NCBI RefSeq assembly: GCF_004193775.1
Contig: NC_041005.1
Location: forward strand, 1,676,501-1,740,500
Reading direction: 5' to 3'
DNA length: 64,000 bases
Source: Glycine soja
Lineage: Eukaryota; Streptophyta; Magnoliopsida; Fabales; Fabaceae
A model generated the notes under the pieces. The model was not told the origin of the DNA and did no database searches. It was given only the letters and a program-made list of their open reading frames with translations. Shown in pieces: positions 45,262 to 56,480 of this stretch. Made by a program: the position numbers and the translations under genes. Every line of letters begins with the position of its first letter. The first letter of the stretch is position 1.

Positions 45262-46078
45262 GAATAAATGTTTATTTTATATAACTAAAATTTATAGGAA
45301 ATATTCTTTTAATAAATAAATTATATTATAATCAAATTTTTAATAGATAAATATTTTTTAATATATAAATTATATTTTGAATTTGTTGTATATAATTTAT
45401 ATTGTGATGTAAAGTTAATTTTAATTATTAATAATTCATTTTATAAAATATTAGAATTAAAGTTAATATTGGAAATTTTAAATCAAAATAGAAAATATAT
45501 TAGTTAAGAAAATATCCTAAAAACGCTCTCATTCAAAATAACTATTTTTTTTTGTTACAACCAGTTCAAAAAAAAAATCTAAAATATATAGTAGGACTTT
45601 AAATAGTATAAAAGTTTATCATAGTTTTATTATATTTTTTTCCACCTTTTGTATCATATGTTATTCTTGTGACATTAACTCTTCTAATAGATTTTTTTTT
45701 GGATACATAAGATTTGAGTGCAAGACATTGCTCAAGAAAAATCAAACATGAACCACCTAAAATAATTCATTGATAATTCATTGTTTTGATACAATTTTCA
45801 ACCACATTATTAAATTATTGAAAAATAGTATTGCACAAAATAAATATTTATTTTATATAATTAAAATTTATAATAAATAATTTTTTAAATATATATATAT
45901 ATATTATATTATAATTAAATTTTGTAACAAATAATTATTTTTAAACATATAAATTATTTTTGTAAAAATATATAAATTATATTTTAGATTTATAATAAAT
46001 AATTTATATTATGATATGATGTTATTTTTAATTATTAATAAATTATTTTACAAAAATAATAAAATTTAAGTTAGAACT
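45262..46078. repeat. Diverged direct repeat pair, about 200 bp each
   Basis: Copies at about 45262-45475 and 45835-46078 share TTTATTTTATATAA-TAAAATTTATA starts and TTTTAATTATTAATAA ends with the same order of words between. They are very AT-rich, so some likeness is expected by chance, but the colinearity is not. They could be degraded LTRs or a segmental duplication. Confidence 0.5.
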
Positions 46079-46479
46079 ATATATATTAAAGATGATAGAT
46101 TGAAAGAGACAATTTTTTTAAAAAAATATCTTAAAAGATGCCATTTTAGAAGAAAAACTCCTAAAAAACTATTGTTAAAATATGTATTGTCAGTGAAAAC
46201 ATTGCCGTTCAAGATAACTATTTTAATTTACATGCAAAGAAAATGAATACTAATTTATAGGCAACTTTTTAAGATCATATGTTAAGAAAGTATTAAAACA
46301 ATTTAACTGTAAACAATTATAAAGGATATCAATAAATTTTTATATATTGACAGATAATTTAAATGACAAAGTATTTCTTAAATTAAAAATTATCCAAACC
46401 ATTCTTAAAGTGATTTATATTTGAATATTTTTATGTGAAAGTAAGTTCGAAGTAAACCTCTGAAAAACAAAGTTTTTGA

Positions 46480-46613
46480 GTTTTGCTAAGAAGACTGGTC
46501 GTGCTTCTCCCTCTGCTGAAGAATTGTGGGAAGTGCATCAAGGATTGAAGTTAGCCAAGGAGAAAAGGTTGTCTAATATAGTGTTGCAAACTGGTTTCAA
46601 GGTAGTTATGTAG
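46480..46613 (+). pseudogene. RNase H-like domain fragment
   Basis: A frame reading RASPSAEELWEVHQGLKLAK and then EKRLSNIVLQTGFKVVM, then a stop, resembles the middle of plant RVT_3/RNase H-like domains (AELWGIYHGLKLA followed by a VE-DS-VV strand), with the aspartate replaced by glycine. Flanking parts of the domain are missing. It is probably LINE-derived debris. Confidence 0.5.
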
Positions 46614-47122
46614 AGTATTACTAGCACCTTTTTGGGGTGTGTTTCTGGATTCTGATGTAATTTTTTATTCCTTATAATAAAATTAAAATTTGAAGGCAAA
46701 ATAAATTTTACTAAAATGGAGTGTGTAAAAGGAGGCAAAGTCAACTGTGATAAAATATACTTGCACAAAAGAAAATAGAGAGAGAGAAAAACAGCATGAA
46801 TTTACCGTTTTGTACAAAAGAAAAAGAAGAGTCTTGTACAAGAAAGAGGGGTAATATAGTAAAGGAATATTTTGACTACTAGAATTAAAAATAAAAATAG
46901 AGAAAAGAACTAGGTTTCGTAACAGCTGGGGTAGCTGCTACTGCTGCACTTTGTTTGTGTTTCCGCCGAGTCGTGAAAACAGAAAAGAAGAGAGGCGGAA
47001 GAGATCGCAGGTTGCGCGCCTCGGAGAGTGAAAGCCAACGCAACGCAAGAGAAGAGGGTCCTGCTACCATACCAACATCCACACCCTTTTGTAATTTTTA
47101 TCGCAAACCCTTCTGCCATCAC
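46614..47122. other. Upstream region of the LARP1 gene
   Basis: Probably promoter and 5' leader of the following gene. Minus-strand frames at about 46885-47120 overlap it and show no recognisable domain. Confidence 0.5.
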
Positions 47123-47299
47123 AAACCCTAACTCATTATTTCTTTCTTTTAATCTTGTTATTTCTCTGGCCTCTTTTTTTTAATTTTCGAAACAATTTCA
47201 TCCATAACCCATACCGATTTATTAATTTATCTGTCCATGCTTTTCTTTATACACTGATCAATCAATAATAATCTGTCTCTGTGAAACCGGAAACCCTAA
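47123..47299 (+). promoter_or_regulatory. Telo-box motifs in the LARP1 leader
   Basis: AAACCCTAA occurs at 47123-47131 and again at 47291-47299, seven bases before the ATG. Telo-boxes near the start are common in plant translation-related genes; a functional role here is inferred. Confidence 0.4.
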
Positions 47300-47305
47300 T
47301 CGGCA

Positions 47306-50300
47306 ATGGTTACCACCACCGTTGATTCTTCCTCTAACCATTACTCACCCACTGCTGCTACTGCTGCCGCTGACACCTCTAATAATTTCCCGCGAAAAAA
47401 CCTGCCATCCCCGTGGGCCCAGGTAGTTCGCGGTGCTGACGCTGAACCTAACCATCAATCGCCGCCATCTTCTTCCTCTTCCTCGTTCTCGTCCCTCGAT
47501 TCCATTAATTCTAACGGTCCCGCCGTTCAAACAAGCGATACCACCGTGAAACCTGCGTGGAAGAAACCGGAGTCCAATGGCGTCTCGGAAGTTGGGCCTG
47601 TAATGGGCGCTCATTCTTGGCCCGATTTATCTGAGTCCACCAAGCCCACCGCTAAATTGACATCTGACTCCTCTGTTAAGACTGCTGCTGATGAAGAATC
47701 ACTCACCACCACTCCTCAGGTCCGCTTTTCATACCAAAGCCTGATTCTATCATTGTCTTCAGATTCTATTTTATTTGAAGGAAGAAACAAATTTAATTGT
47801 AAATCTTAAGGGTTTTAGGATTCATATTGGGGTAATGTTGTTCCTCTGTTGTTGACATTGTAAACGAGTTGATGTTTTCCTTATGAAGGATGTGTGTTTA
47901 TTTATTACAGAAAATAGTTGTATCCTCTCTGATGTTTGTTGTTTTGCAGGATCCTGTTAATTCAGACTCCCCTCAGAAACAAGCCATTGGTAATGCAAAC
48001 CCTAGTCCTACTCCTGCAATGAACTATGGTATGGCTAATCGACAAAGATCAATGAAGCAGCGTGGAGGGTCAAATGGCTATAATGTTGGGTCTGGTCCTG
48101 TTCAGAACAACTTCTCCGGTGCTACCCAGAATCTTCCTCCACCGCCACCACCGCCCCCCTTTCCTGTGCTTCCGATGCCTCCAAGAACATTTGCCCATGG
48201 GATACCAGGGGTTCCAGTTCCTACTCCAAGGGATCCTTACAGGAACAATAACTGGGATGCAAGACCTCCGCATGGGGGTTTTATGCCACCAATGAGTGAG
48301 CATCGGAGTCCCTCTCGCAGGGGCAATGCTGGGCACCATCCACGTGGAGACGGTCCCTATCATAACAGTTATGGCAGCAGGCGTGATCAGGATCGTGGAG
48401 GTTATGCAAATACTAGAGATGCTCATGTAAATCAACAGAGGATGCCTCCAAGGGGATTAATGAGGCCCCCGCCACCTAATCCTGCTCCATTTATGGGGCC
48501 TCAGCCTATGCGACCTTTTGCAAACCCTGCTGGGTTTCCTGGTCAGTTATTTTTTTCTTCTTTTATTTGATTATGTTACTACAACAAAACAAACCTAATG
48601 CACTTTCTCTTCCTTTATAGAATTCTATTATTTCCCAACGCTACAATTTGAACCCTTTGGGGGCATGCCATTTTTCACACATGCACCTCCTCCTGCAATG
48701 TTCTTCCCAGTTGCAGAAACTCCTCTCACCAATACAATAGCCAACCAAATTGATTATTACTTTAGGTAATTTTTTCTGTTCTGTGTTATTTACTATTTAG
48801 TTTGCCAACAAATCCTGGCTGTTGAATTTTCTTTTCATTGCTGGTTTGTTTATGACAGTGATGCTAATTTAGTGAAGGATGAGTATTTAAGGTCCAACAT
48901 GGATGAACAGGGATGGGTTCCTATTACTCTGATTGCAAGCTTCCCAAGGGTAAGTTAATTGTGCTTGATCAAGTAATATTTTAAACATTTTTTCTGCCAA
49001 GTCTGAGTATGTGAAACAGTGTATGATATATGTAATTGATTGTATGGTTTAATGATTTTAACCATATACTGATCGTTTGTCTGCTGTGGATATTTTTAAT
49101 AGATTTTTATTTTCCATTAAGGAATTTTTCCTTTCATGGTTGATGCTAATGTTTGTTACCTCAGAAGCAGTTGTTGTAGTTGAAACTGAAGATAAAATAT
49201 AACAGAATAATAGATCTGGAAAAAGAATGGATTTACTTGGTGCTTATGAGGAAACATTCTATTTTTCTTATGTTAGATTGCCTAGCTTTTTTGGAATATA
49301 TTTGGTATCCTTGTTATGCTGCTTTTTAATACCTTTATGATTAAGCTCTAAGCTCTGCGTTTCACCAGCAAAGATCCCTTCCTGGGGGGTTTAATATTTT
49401 CAAAAATTATTTCATGAATGTCAAAGCAACCTGCTGCCACAAAAACGTTGTTTTTTGCTTGAAATAATATTTAACATGCAGTGTCATCTGTATAAAATGA
49501 TGGAAGGAACTGGTTAGGAACAGCTATGGGTTTTACAGAACTTTGGATATGGTTTTAAAATGTGTTCTACTTCCAAGTCATTTTTTTTTAATGTTACTCC
49601 CACAATTTTATTGTTCTTTTAATTGAAATTTTCATTTTCAATATAGACAATGCTACTGGTATGGATATTAGAAAGAACAAGTCTTAATATAGTCCAACAA
49701 TAATATGTGCTTTTCTACAATTGGACTATGCTATCTATAATGATCTATGGTGTGGACTGGACTAGAATGAGATTTATCTGTTTCATTCATTCCATTTTAG
49801 TTTAAATAATCCAAACAATGACAACTTATGCCATTCCATTCTATGCCTGGTCCTAATATTGCAGGAAAATTTCTTAAGGTATTAAGAAACCAAATTCCAT
49901 CCAAAAGCATACAAATGTGTCTCATCTCATTCATTTTTTATATTGTTTTTACACTTCCAGACTTACACTTATCCTTACAAATATTTCATCTTCTAATAAA
50001 CAGCTGTTTGCTTGAATGTATCAATGAATTATTATTTGTTCATTTATGCCCATATGTCAACCTCCTCTTTCTACCTCATTGTGCTGTGTGTTATTCTTGG
50101 CAAAACTCACCTTTGGTAGCTTTATAGTAAATGGTAAATTTTATCAAGAGCAAATTACATTTGCACCCAAGTTTTTTTTCAAATTGCACACAACACTGCC
50201 CTTTATTTTTATTCCTACACTATATCCCCTTAATGTTTGAAAACATTAAACATACACCCCCTTATATATTACACTAACCCCCCTAAACCCCTTATAAAGG

Positions 50301-52155
50301 AGGTTGTTGTAAACAATAATTTAGGAGGGTATTGTGTGCAATTCGAAAAAACCTCGGGGTGTTTATGTTATTAGATCTTTTATCAATCTATTGTTTGATT
50401 GATAGTTTTCATGGAGTAGATGAAGTCTATAATTCAATTCAGAAACTCATTGAGGAGAGGGGGAGAGGTCTCTTTGTATATTTCTTACGCCTTGTGTCAA
50501 TGAATCTTGTCCCAAACATGCCTTCCATGTGCATGTGTGCACACACCAGTGTAATCATTACCTGATCGCGGAGAATCACGAAAAGCTGAAAATCCGCTAT
50601 AGAATATAGCGGATACGTCGCGGTCAAATAGTGGAAGCCGCATAGCGGTTGAAATAGAATATATATAACAATTAAATATGTATAAAAAAGAATCCTATAT
50701 GCAAAAAAAAGAAGCTGGATAAACATTAACATAATATTATCTCAAAAGTTAAATTGTTCAAGACAATATATGTTCATTCTCCTCTGCCCCTTCCCCAATA
50801 AAATAAAAAAATGCTATAAACAGCTGAATGCTAATTAGCTAAACAAGCCCTAGTGAGGCACATAATCAGAATAAGCTAAAAGCTAATTTAGCTGAACAAG
50901 TCCGATAAAGAAAACATCTATTCATTCTGCTCTGCCCCTGCCCCAGCATCAAGAAAACAGAGGAAGAAGAAGAAAAAAGAAGTTAAAATGCTGGACGAAG
51001 AAGAAGAAAGAAAAAACAGAGGAAGAAGAAGAAAGAAGTATTAAACAAAATAAAGAATTGTTACCTTACCTGTAAAAAAAGAGGCTGGACGAAGAAGGCT
51101 ATGTGGTGACTAAGAATCAGAGGAAATGAGAAGTTCTAGAATGCACTGGAAAAAATTTACGTGAAGTTGAAGTAGAACTGAAGTTAAAATGCTACTGTTG
51201 TCCCAAGTCCATAAGTAAAAGGTAAAAATAATTGAGTAAAAAGTAAAATGAGTTTTAACTTTTAACAAAGTCAATAAGTAAGGCTACTGTTGGGCCCTTG
51301 TGTGCATTCTGCTAGCCCAAAACAACAGCCGCGACCCAACTTGGTTCCGTGACGCGTAAGGTGCTGGCAAATTCGATTATCGTGGAGTCCGTGACGCCAT
51401 CACGATTCCGTTTTCTCCAAAACCCACTATGCTATAGCGTGATAGCGCCGCTATTTGACAACACTGGCACACACAGAGAGGGAGGGGGTACCTTTGGTGA
51501 ACATGCACAAGATTTTGGGTATTAAGATTAATATATATGTTTTGGAGTGATCCTTGACCCTTATGTTGCTAATAGTTAGGTTATGATTTGATTAAACTTT
51601 CATAAAATGATAAGTATTCTAGGTTTGTTTTATCTTTTTGCAGGTTAGAAGTTTGACAAGCAACATTAAGTTGATATTGGATTCATTGAGAACTTCCACT
51701 GTCGTGGAAGTGCAGGTAAGTTCTTATTTTAAAGTTTTGTGTCATTCTCATTCAGCTTTCACTGATCACACTTTCTACACATCTCATTTCTGTTCATTGC
51801 CATGTTAGCGATGCAGTGGAGGTATGTTTGAAGTATACTTTGATTAAAGCTATTCAATTTATTATATTTTCTAATTAGTTATTTCTGCATTTCAAATTTG
51901 CTGTAGGGGGACAAGTTAAGGAGGTGCAATGAGTGGATGAAGTGGCTTCCCTCCGCCCAGCTTCGGGCCAACTCTGGTTCAATATCCCCTAGCGGATCAA
52001 GTTCTAATAACCTAGCAGCTGATTTTGAAAAGATCACAGTGGATGAAGCTATTTCACATAAAGTTAACACTGAGCCTACCACAAATGAAGATGCTGCAGG
52101 AGAGTCCTCAACTCAGTCCCAAGTCCCAAATGATGCTACTGTGAGCAGCAATTAA
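47306..52155 (+). CDS. LARP1: LARP1-type La-related RNA-binding protein
   Basis: Six exons: 47306-47719, 47950-48541, 48621-48765, 48859-48949, 51644-51715, 51907-52155, giving 520 residues. LARP1 proteins bind mRNA and regulate stability and translation in the cytoplasm; the plant class includes heat- and senescence-related members. The N-terminal half is low-complexity, Ser/Thr-, Pro- and Gly/Arg-rich, with a polyproline run and RGG-like repeats. The La motif lies at about residues 365-452: PLTNTIANQIDYYFSDANLV, then EYLRSNMDEQGWVPITLIAS and LRRCNEWMKWLP. No RRM or C-terminal DM15 repeats were seen, which fits the short plant LARP1b/c type. Intron 4 is 2694 nt and carries a Mutator-type MITE and a hAT-type element; splicing across it restores the frame (FPR/VRS). 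Confidence 0.95.
50148..50377. mobile_element. Mutator-type MITE in LARP1 intron 4
   Basis: 230 bp flanked by the exact 9-bp duplication TTTTATCAA (50139-50147 and 50378-50386). The terminal inverted repeats extend about 50 bp with mismatches: left GAGCAAATTACATTTGCACC, right (inverted) GATCTAATAACATAAACACC, then AAGTTTTTTTTCAAATTGCA against GAGGTTTTTTCGAATTGCAC. Nine-base duplications and long inverted ends are typical of Mutator-like elements. It has no coding capacity. Confidence 0.85.
50547..51466. mobile_element. Non-autonomous hAT-type transposon in LARP1 intron 4
   Basis: 920 bp flanked by the exact 8-bp duplication GCACACAC (50539-50546 and 51467-51474). The ends are CAGTGT...ACACTG, the short imperfect type of hAT elements. 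Subterminal regions hold several AGCGG/CCGCT motifs in both orientations (around 50595-50650 and 51430-51455), as needed for transposase binding in this superfamily. The middle contains GAAGAAGAA-rich purine repeats (about 50955-51035) and no transposase frame. Confidence 0.88.
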
Positions 52156-54979
52156 AACTCAACTCAGTTTATCTTCCTCATCCCAAAATACTTGGCCCAT
52201 TCTAGTTTTTGGCCCTGTGCGACTCTTGATTTTGAAAGGGTTTTTTTGGAGGGGATGGTAGGATAGGTTGATTCCTTTCTACGGTGACTGAGATCGATTT
52301 TGGTAGCAATTGAATCAAATAGGGAAATAAATAAGAATTCTTTGGAATTATTATGGCCTAAAAAGATAAAGAAAGTTAACGAGACACAAGAAATCTAGAA
52401 TTTTGATGGAGGTGAATTGAGTTTTGGGTTTTGTATAGTTTTTTTTTGCTGCGGATGATTTATTCTTTATTTTCTGGTGGCTTATGGTGGTATGTGTGGG
52501 TAAAGTATTTGTTATGAATTGAATTGAATTGAATTGAGCACTTGAGTTCGCTTGTGCCAAGTTGCCCTGCCATTTTAACAAATTAGGCCTTGATGTTTGC
52601 TCTGTCACTTCTGTGTGCTCACATAAATAGGTGGTAGATTGTTTGATGGTCTTGCCCGTTTATACTTGTTGCCCTAAGTAATTTCTTCGTTCGTTTATTT
52701 TTCCTTATCGTTTCGTCATTTATTTTTTAATGTTCCCGCATTTTTTATGTACATATTCCATTGGCATTTGTTGCCTTAATCTCTTACGAGTCTCATCACA
52801 TCTTCCCCTGAAATCTTGAAATGGATTCTGCCGTTTAGAGGTAGAGGTGTGAAATTGAACTGTTTTAATCTGTCAAATCGTTTAATAAAGAGATTGAAAA
52901 TGTTTGGTTTGAATTGATCTTTTATTTTTTATTATTAAAATTGAATTTGTATTATTTTGTGTTGATATTTGAACTAAGGTAGTTTTTATTACTTTATTGT
53001 TTATAATTATGTAAATATCATTTTGAAGAACTGATCAATACTTAAGTTATTAAGTTGTTTTACGTTGTTAGTCATTAAATTGCAAATAGTTGATATTATA
53101 TTCAAATTAAATCAAATATTATGTTTAATTCAAATGATTTTGTTTAAAAGTTAGACTAAATCGAACCCTTTCTGCCCTGATAAACTGATAGCATGCGTGA
53201 CGTTCCACAACATTTGAGTTCCGTCCAGGCAGTGTTTGGCCGGTATTATGGTAGTTTTTGGCTGATTGTTTTTTTTTTAATTAAATGATTGAAATGGAAT
53301 CGTTTTATTTTTATGGTGTTTGTAGTCATTAGTCAAGAATCACAATGTTAGTATATTCGTTAGGCGATCGGCTGGAAGTAACATAAAATCATCATTATAA
53401 AGGGATGTGATAAGTTCAAACCACGAAGAAGCCTAAATTAACCACAAGTAGTCAAATGCTCATAATATTAAAATGTAATTTGTCGAATATTTCAGAATAC
53501 ATTAATCACTCATCTTCAAGAAAAATTCAAAGCGTTTGAGCTGTATAGCAATCCCGTAAAAGATGATAGGTTCACTATGTTGTCCACTAACAACAAGCTA
53601 AAGCTATATAATACTAGTATATCTGAGCAACAGTTGCAGAGTGATTATGGGAAAACGCTATTTAGGTTAATGTTTTAAAAAAAATAACTAAAAAGATAGA
53701 GTAAATTTTTTTTAAAATGCCCACAATTTACATGATAAATAACCTTATAGAAAAATAAACTAATAAATCAAATGCCTCCCTAGAATATATTGTTTCAACT
53801 ATATGAAACAAGAGTTATGTTTTCATGAAAGTAAAAAAAAATACCTTGGTTAACGGGCTTCAAGGACAAGTTTAGAATTGTATATTATAAGTCCTTTTTT
53901 TTATAGAGTTGGAAACAAAAAGTATTGAATCAAACAAAAAGTAAAACTTATATTGTAACCAAACCCAAATTTGTAACCAACCTCCATCAATTTCCTTACC
54001 AAGAAAAAAACCTCCATCAATTTTTCTTGCCCTTACTCTACTTGGTTTTCTTTTCGTCGGAAATTTTTAAAAATTTAGTAAAAATCGTAACGAAGGGGCA
54101 TTAATATTATTATTAAATGCCATATTTTTAGTTTTTATTCTTAATTTTTTAGGCATTATCTTCAGAATAACAAACTTTTTCTGTTATCTATATCTGTACA
54201 AGACATTTCATGCATTGACAAAAAAAAAATTGCATTTCATGTCTACACATATACATCTAAGTCTCATAATTTATCCTTCATTTGAGTGTTTTTGCATGTG
54301 TATGTAGGTTTAGTTGCTCACTAAGATTGTTGCCGCTCGTGAGAATCATCATTATCACTTGAATTGTCTACCGTGTTTGTATTTTTCTGAACAAAAATAA
54401 ATGCTAATAGCATATTCTCTAATATATATATATTTTTAAAAATATTTTATATTATTAATATTTATTAAAATTTATCTCCTCCATCTCATTTTATAACTTA
54501 ATAAATTTCAATCAACAATAAAATATATGTTGGATATTTCTGTTTCTTTTTCTGTCACAATAAATTTAGGAAGAGAAAATAATGTTCCACTTCACTCCAA
54601 AGCAGAGAAAGCTTCTAAACTTGAAAAAAAAAAGTTATGAAAGAACACTTGACTTTAAAAAGATGAGTGAAGACTTGAATCCTCCATGATCACATGTGAA
54701 ACCCCCTATCTTCTGATTCTTTAGTACTACCATCAATAGCAAAACTGTTTACGGTCTACATTAACAAATAAAACTCTTCCGGTTACCTGTATTTGTAACC
54801 AAACCAAAATGTCAGATGAAAAGACAACCGAGTATAATAAGAAGAAGAAAAATGAGGTGGTGGTTAATTTGTGTGGGGACATGAACCTGGGACCTCCTTG
54901 TCAACCCCAAATGTGGAAATACCCTTGTTATTGCCAAACAAAGTAAAGAAAAAAGAGAGAAAAAGAGAGGGGGTGAAGC
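52156..54979. other. Intergenic region between the LARP1 and FD-like genes
   Basis: The first 500 bases are the LARP1 3' flank, with GAATT repeats near 52518-52537. The remainder is AT-rich, with no recognised gene or element border. The last few hundred bases are the FD-like promoter. Confidence 0.55.
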
Positions 54980-56480
54980 ATGGCCTCATGGCCACCCAAA
55001 CCTACAGAGATTTTTTGTGTGCATGCGAGGGAGAAAGCGATGGCCTCATCGCCATGTGATTGCTGGCCCCATCTCTCTCCTCCTTCTTCCATTGAGCATG
55101 TCTGGAACGACATCAAACTCGACTCTCTCTCCAATTCCCCTGTTGACATAGACTTCAACAACAACCACTCTGTCTCTGATTCTTCTTTTCTTAACCTCAC
55201 TTCCACTTCCTCTTCTGTCTTTCACAAACATGACCATGACCACTCTCTTCTTTCTGTCTCCAACACTTCCTTCGAAGCCTCCGGCTCTAAGAAAACCACC
55301 CTGCTAGATCAACGCCATGCGCGTATAATAAAAAATCGAGAATCCGCGGTTCGGTCCAGAGCTAGAAAACAGGTTACTAAGCTATCTTTCTTTCTGCACT
55401 TTGAATCTTCTTAATGCTCAAAAGTTGTGTTTTCTTTCTTATTAACTAACTGTTGGAAAACAATTTGTACGTGCAGGCTTATAGAAAAGGCTTGGAAGTT
55501 GAAATTGCCCGTTTAACGGAAGAGAATTCCAGACTAAAAAGACAATTGAAAGAGGTTAGCTGTTTTTTCTTTTTTTAATTTTGTTGTTCCTTCTTTTCAT
55601 CGGATCTTAACCATTTTTGTAATGCAATATCTTTTCATAGTTCTTGCGTTTTTTGTAAACAACCTTTTAAAGGAAATAAAGAATAAGGTCATATTTGTAT
55701 AAACCTTTTCACAAATAATTGTACAGAGAGAAAAGAAAATAAAAATTATTATATTTTTTTATGTATCTAAAAGACAATTCTGTTCCAGCGTTTCACGTAG
55801 AATTACAATAGGCAGCTGGAATGCAATTAAACCTCTTTTTTATTTAATTTCGAAAAAAACATGACATGTATTAGTTGATTTTTTTTAGAAATTCAATTTT
55901 TTTCTATAAATAATTATGAAAGAAATATTTTAATATGACCTAATTATGTGAATAAATAACATATGCATATGCATTAACACAATAAACCTTCATGTCTAAT
56001 AAATTTGCTGGTTTAAATAGTAATTATCTTAAAAAGTTATCTAAAAATTAATTTCGCTACATACTTTTAGATTAACATCACATATTTATTAAACTTAAAA
56101 TATTCCCTAAATATATGTGATATGTTAGAAAGTTAAAAAGTATTGATATACTTATTCGGTAGGAAAAATTTGTACTGGATTTAGGAAAATGTTGTACCTA
56201 GATTTAAAGAAAAGGTGAGCGAGAAATTAAGACGCTTCAGCTGGTTTGGTATCCATCACTTTTATGTGTGGTCATTTCCATGCTACTGTGAAAAGTGTAT
56301 GGAAACGAATTAAAAGAACAACTTCCCTTATTCATTATTCTGTAGTGGTCAGGGTTTGGCAGCTTTAATCTATTCTGAAATTATTTTTTGTTACAGTTGC
56401 AGTGCTGCTTGTCCTCCTCTGATAACCCTCCCACTCCCAGAATGGCCGCTCTGTGTAGAACCTCATCATCTCCATTTTGA
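54980..56480 (+). CDS. FD-like bZIP transcription factor (group A, florigen partner type)
   Basis: Three exons: 54980-55372, 55477-55554, 56397-56480, giving 184 residues from the first ATG, or 164 from a second in-frame ATG at 55040. The two starts lie in duplicated sequence (ATGGCCTCAT-GCCA), so the true start is uncertain. The basic region is RHARIIKNRESAVRSRARKQ (N-x7-R core), followed by a short leucine zipper (LEVEIARLTEENSRLKRQL). The protein ends CRTSSSPF, an SAP-type motif (R-x-x-S/T-x-P-F) which in FD proteins is phosphorylated and binds 14-3-3 and FT-like proteins at the shoot tip to activate floral genes. N-terminal Ser-rich and acidic parts are variable. Function is by family likeness; FD and FDP types cannot be separated here. 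Intron 2 is 842 nt. Confidence 0.92.

Larger units (their letters stand above)
41883..46479. other. AT-rich intergenic region
   Basis: Contains a Tourist-like MITE at 42.25 kb and a diverged direct repeat at 45.27 and 45.84 kb. Otherwise it shows no recognised gene. Confidence 0.6.

Noticed and set aside
46885..47122. Minus-strand frames before the LARP1 start
   Set aside because: They overlap the probable LARP1 promoter and leader and have no recognisable domain.
49828..50127. Plus-strand open frame in LARP1 intron 4
   Set aside because: It lies wholly in an intron whose flanking exons join in frame, and has no recognised domain; an intronic exon is not supported.
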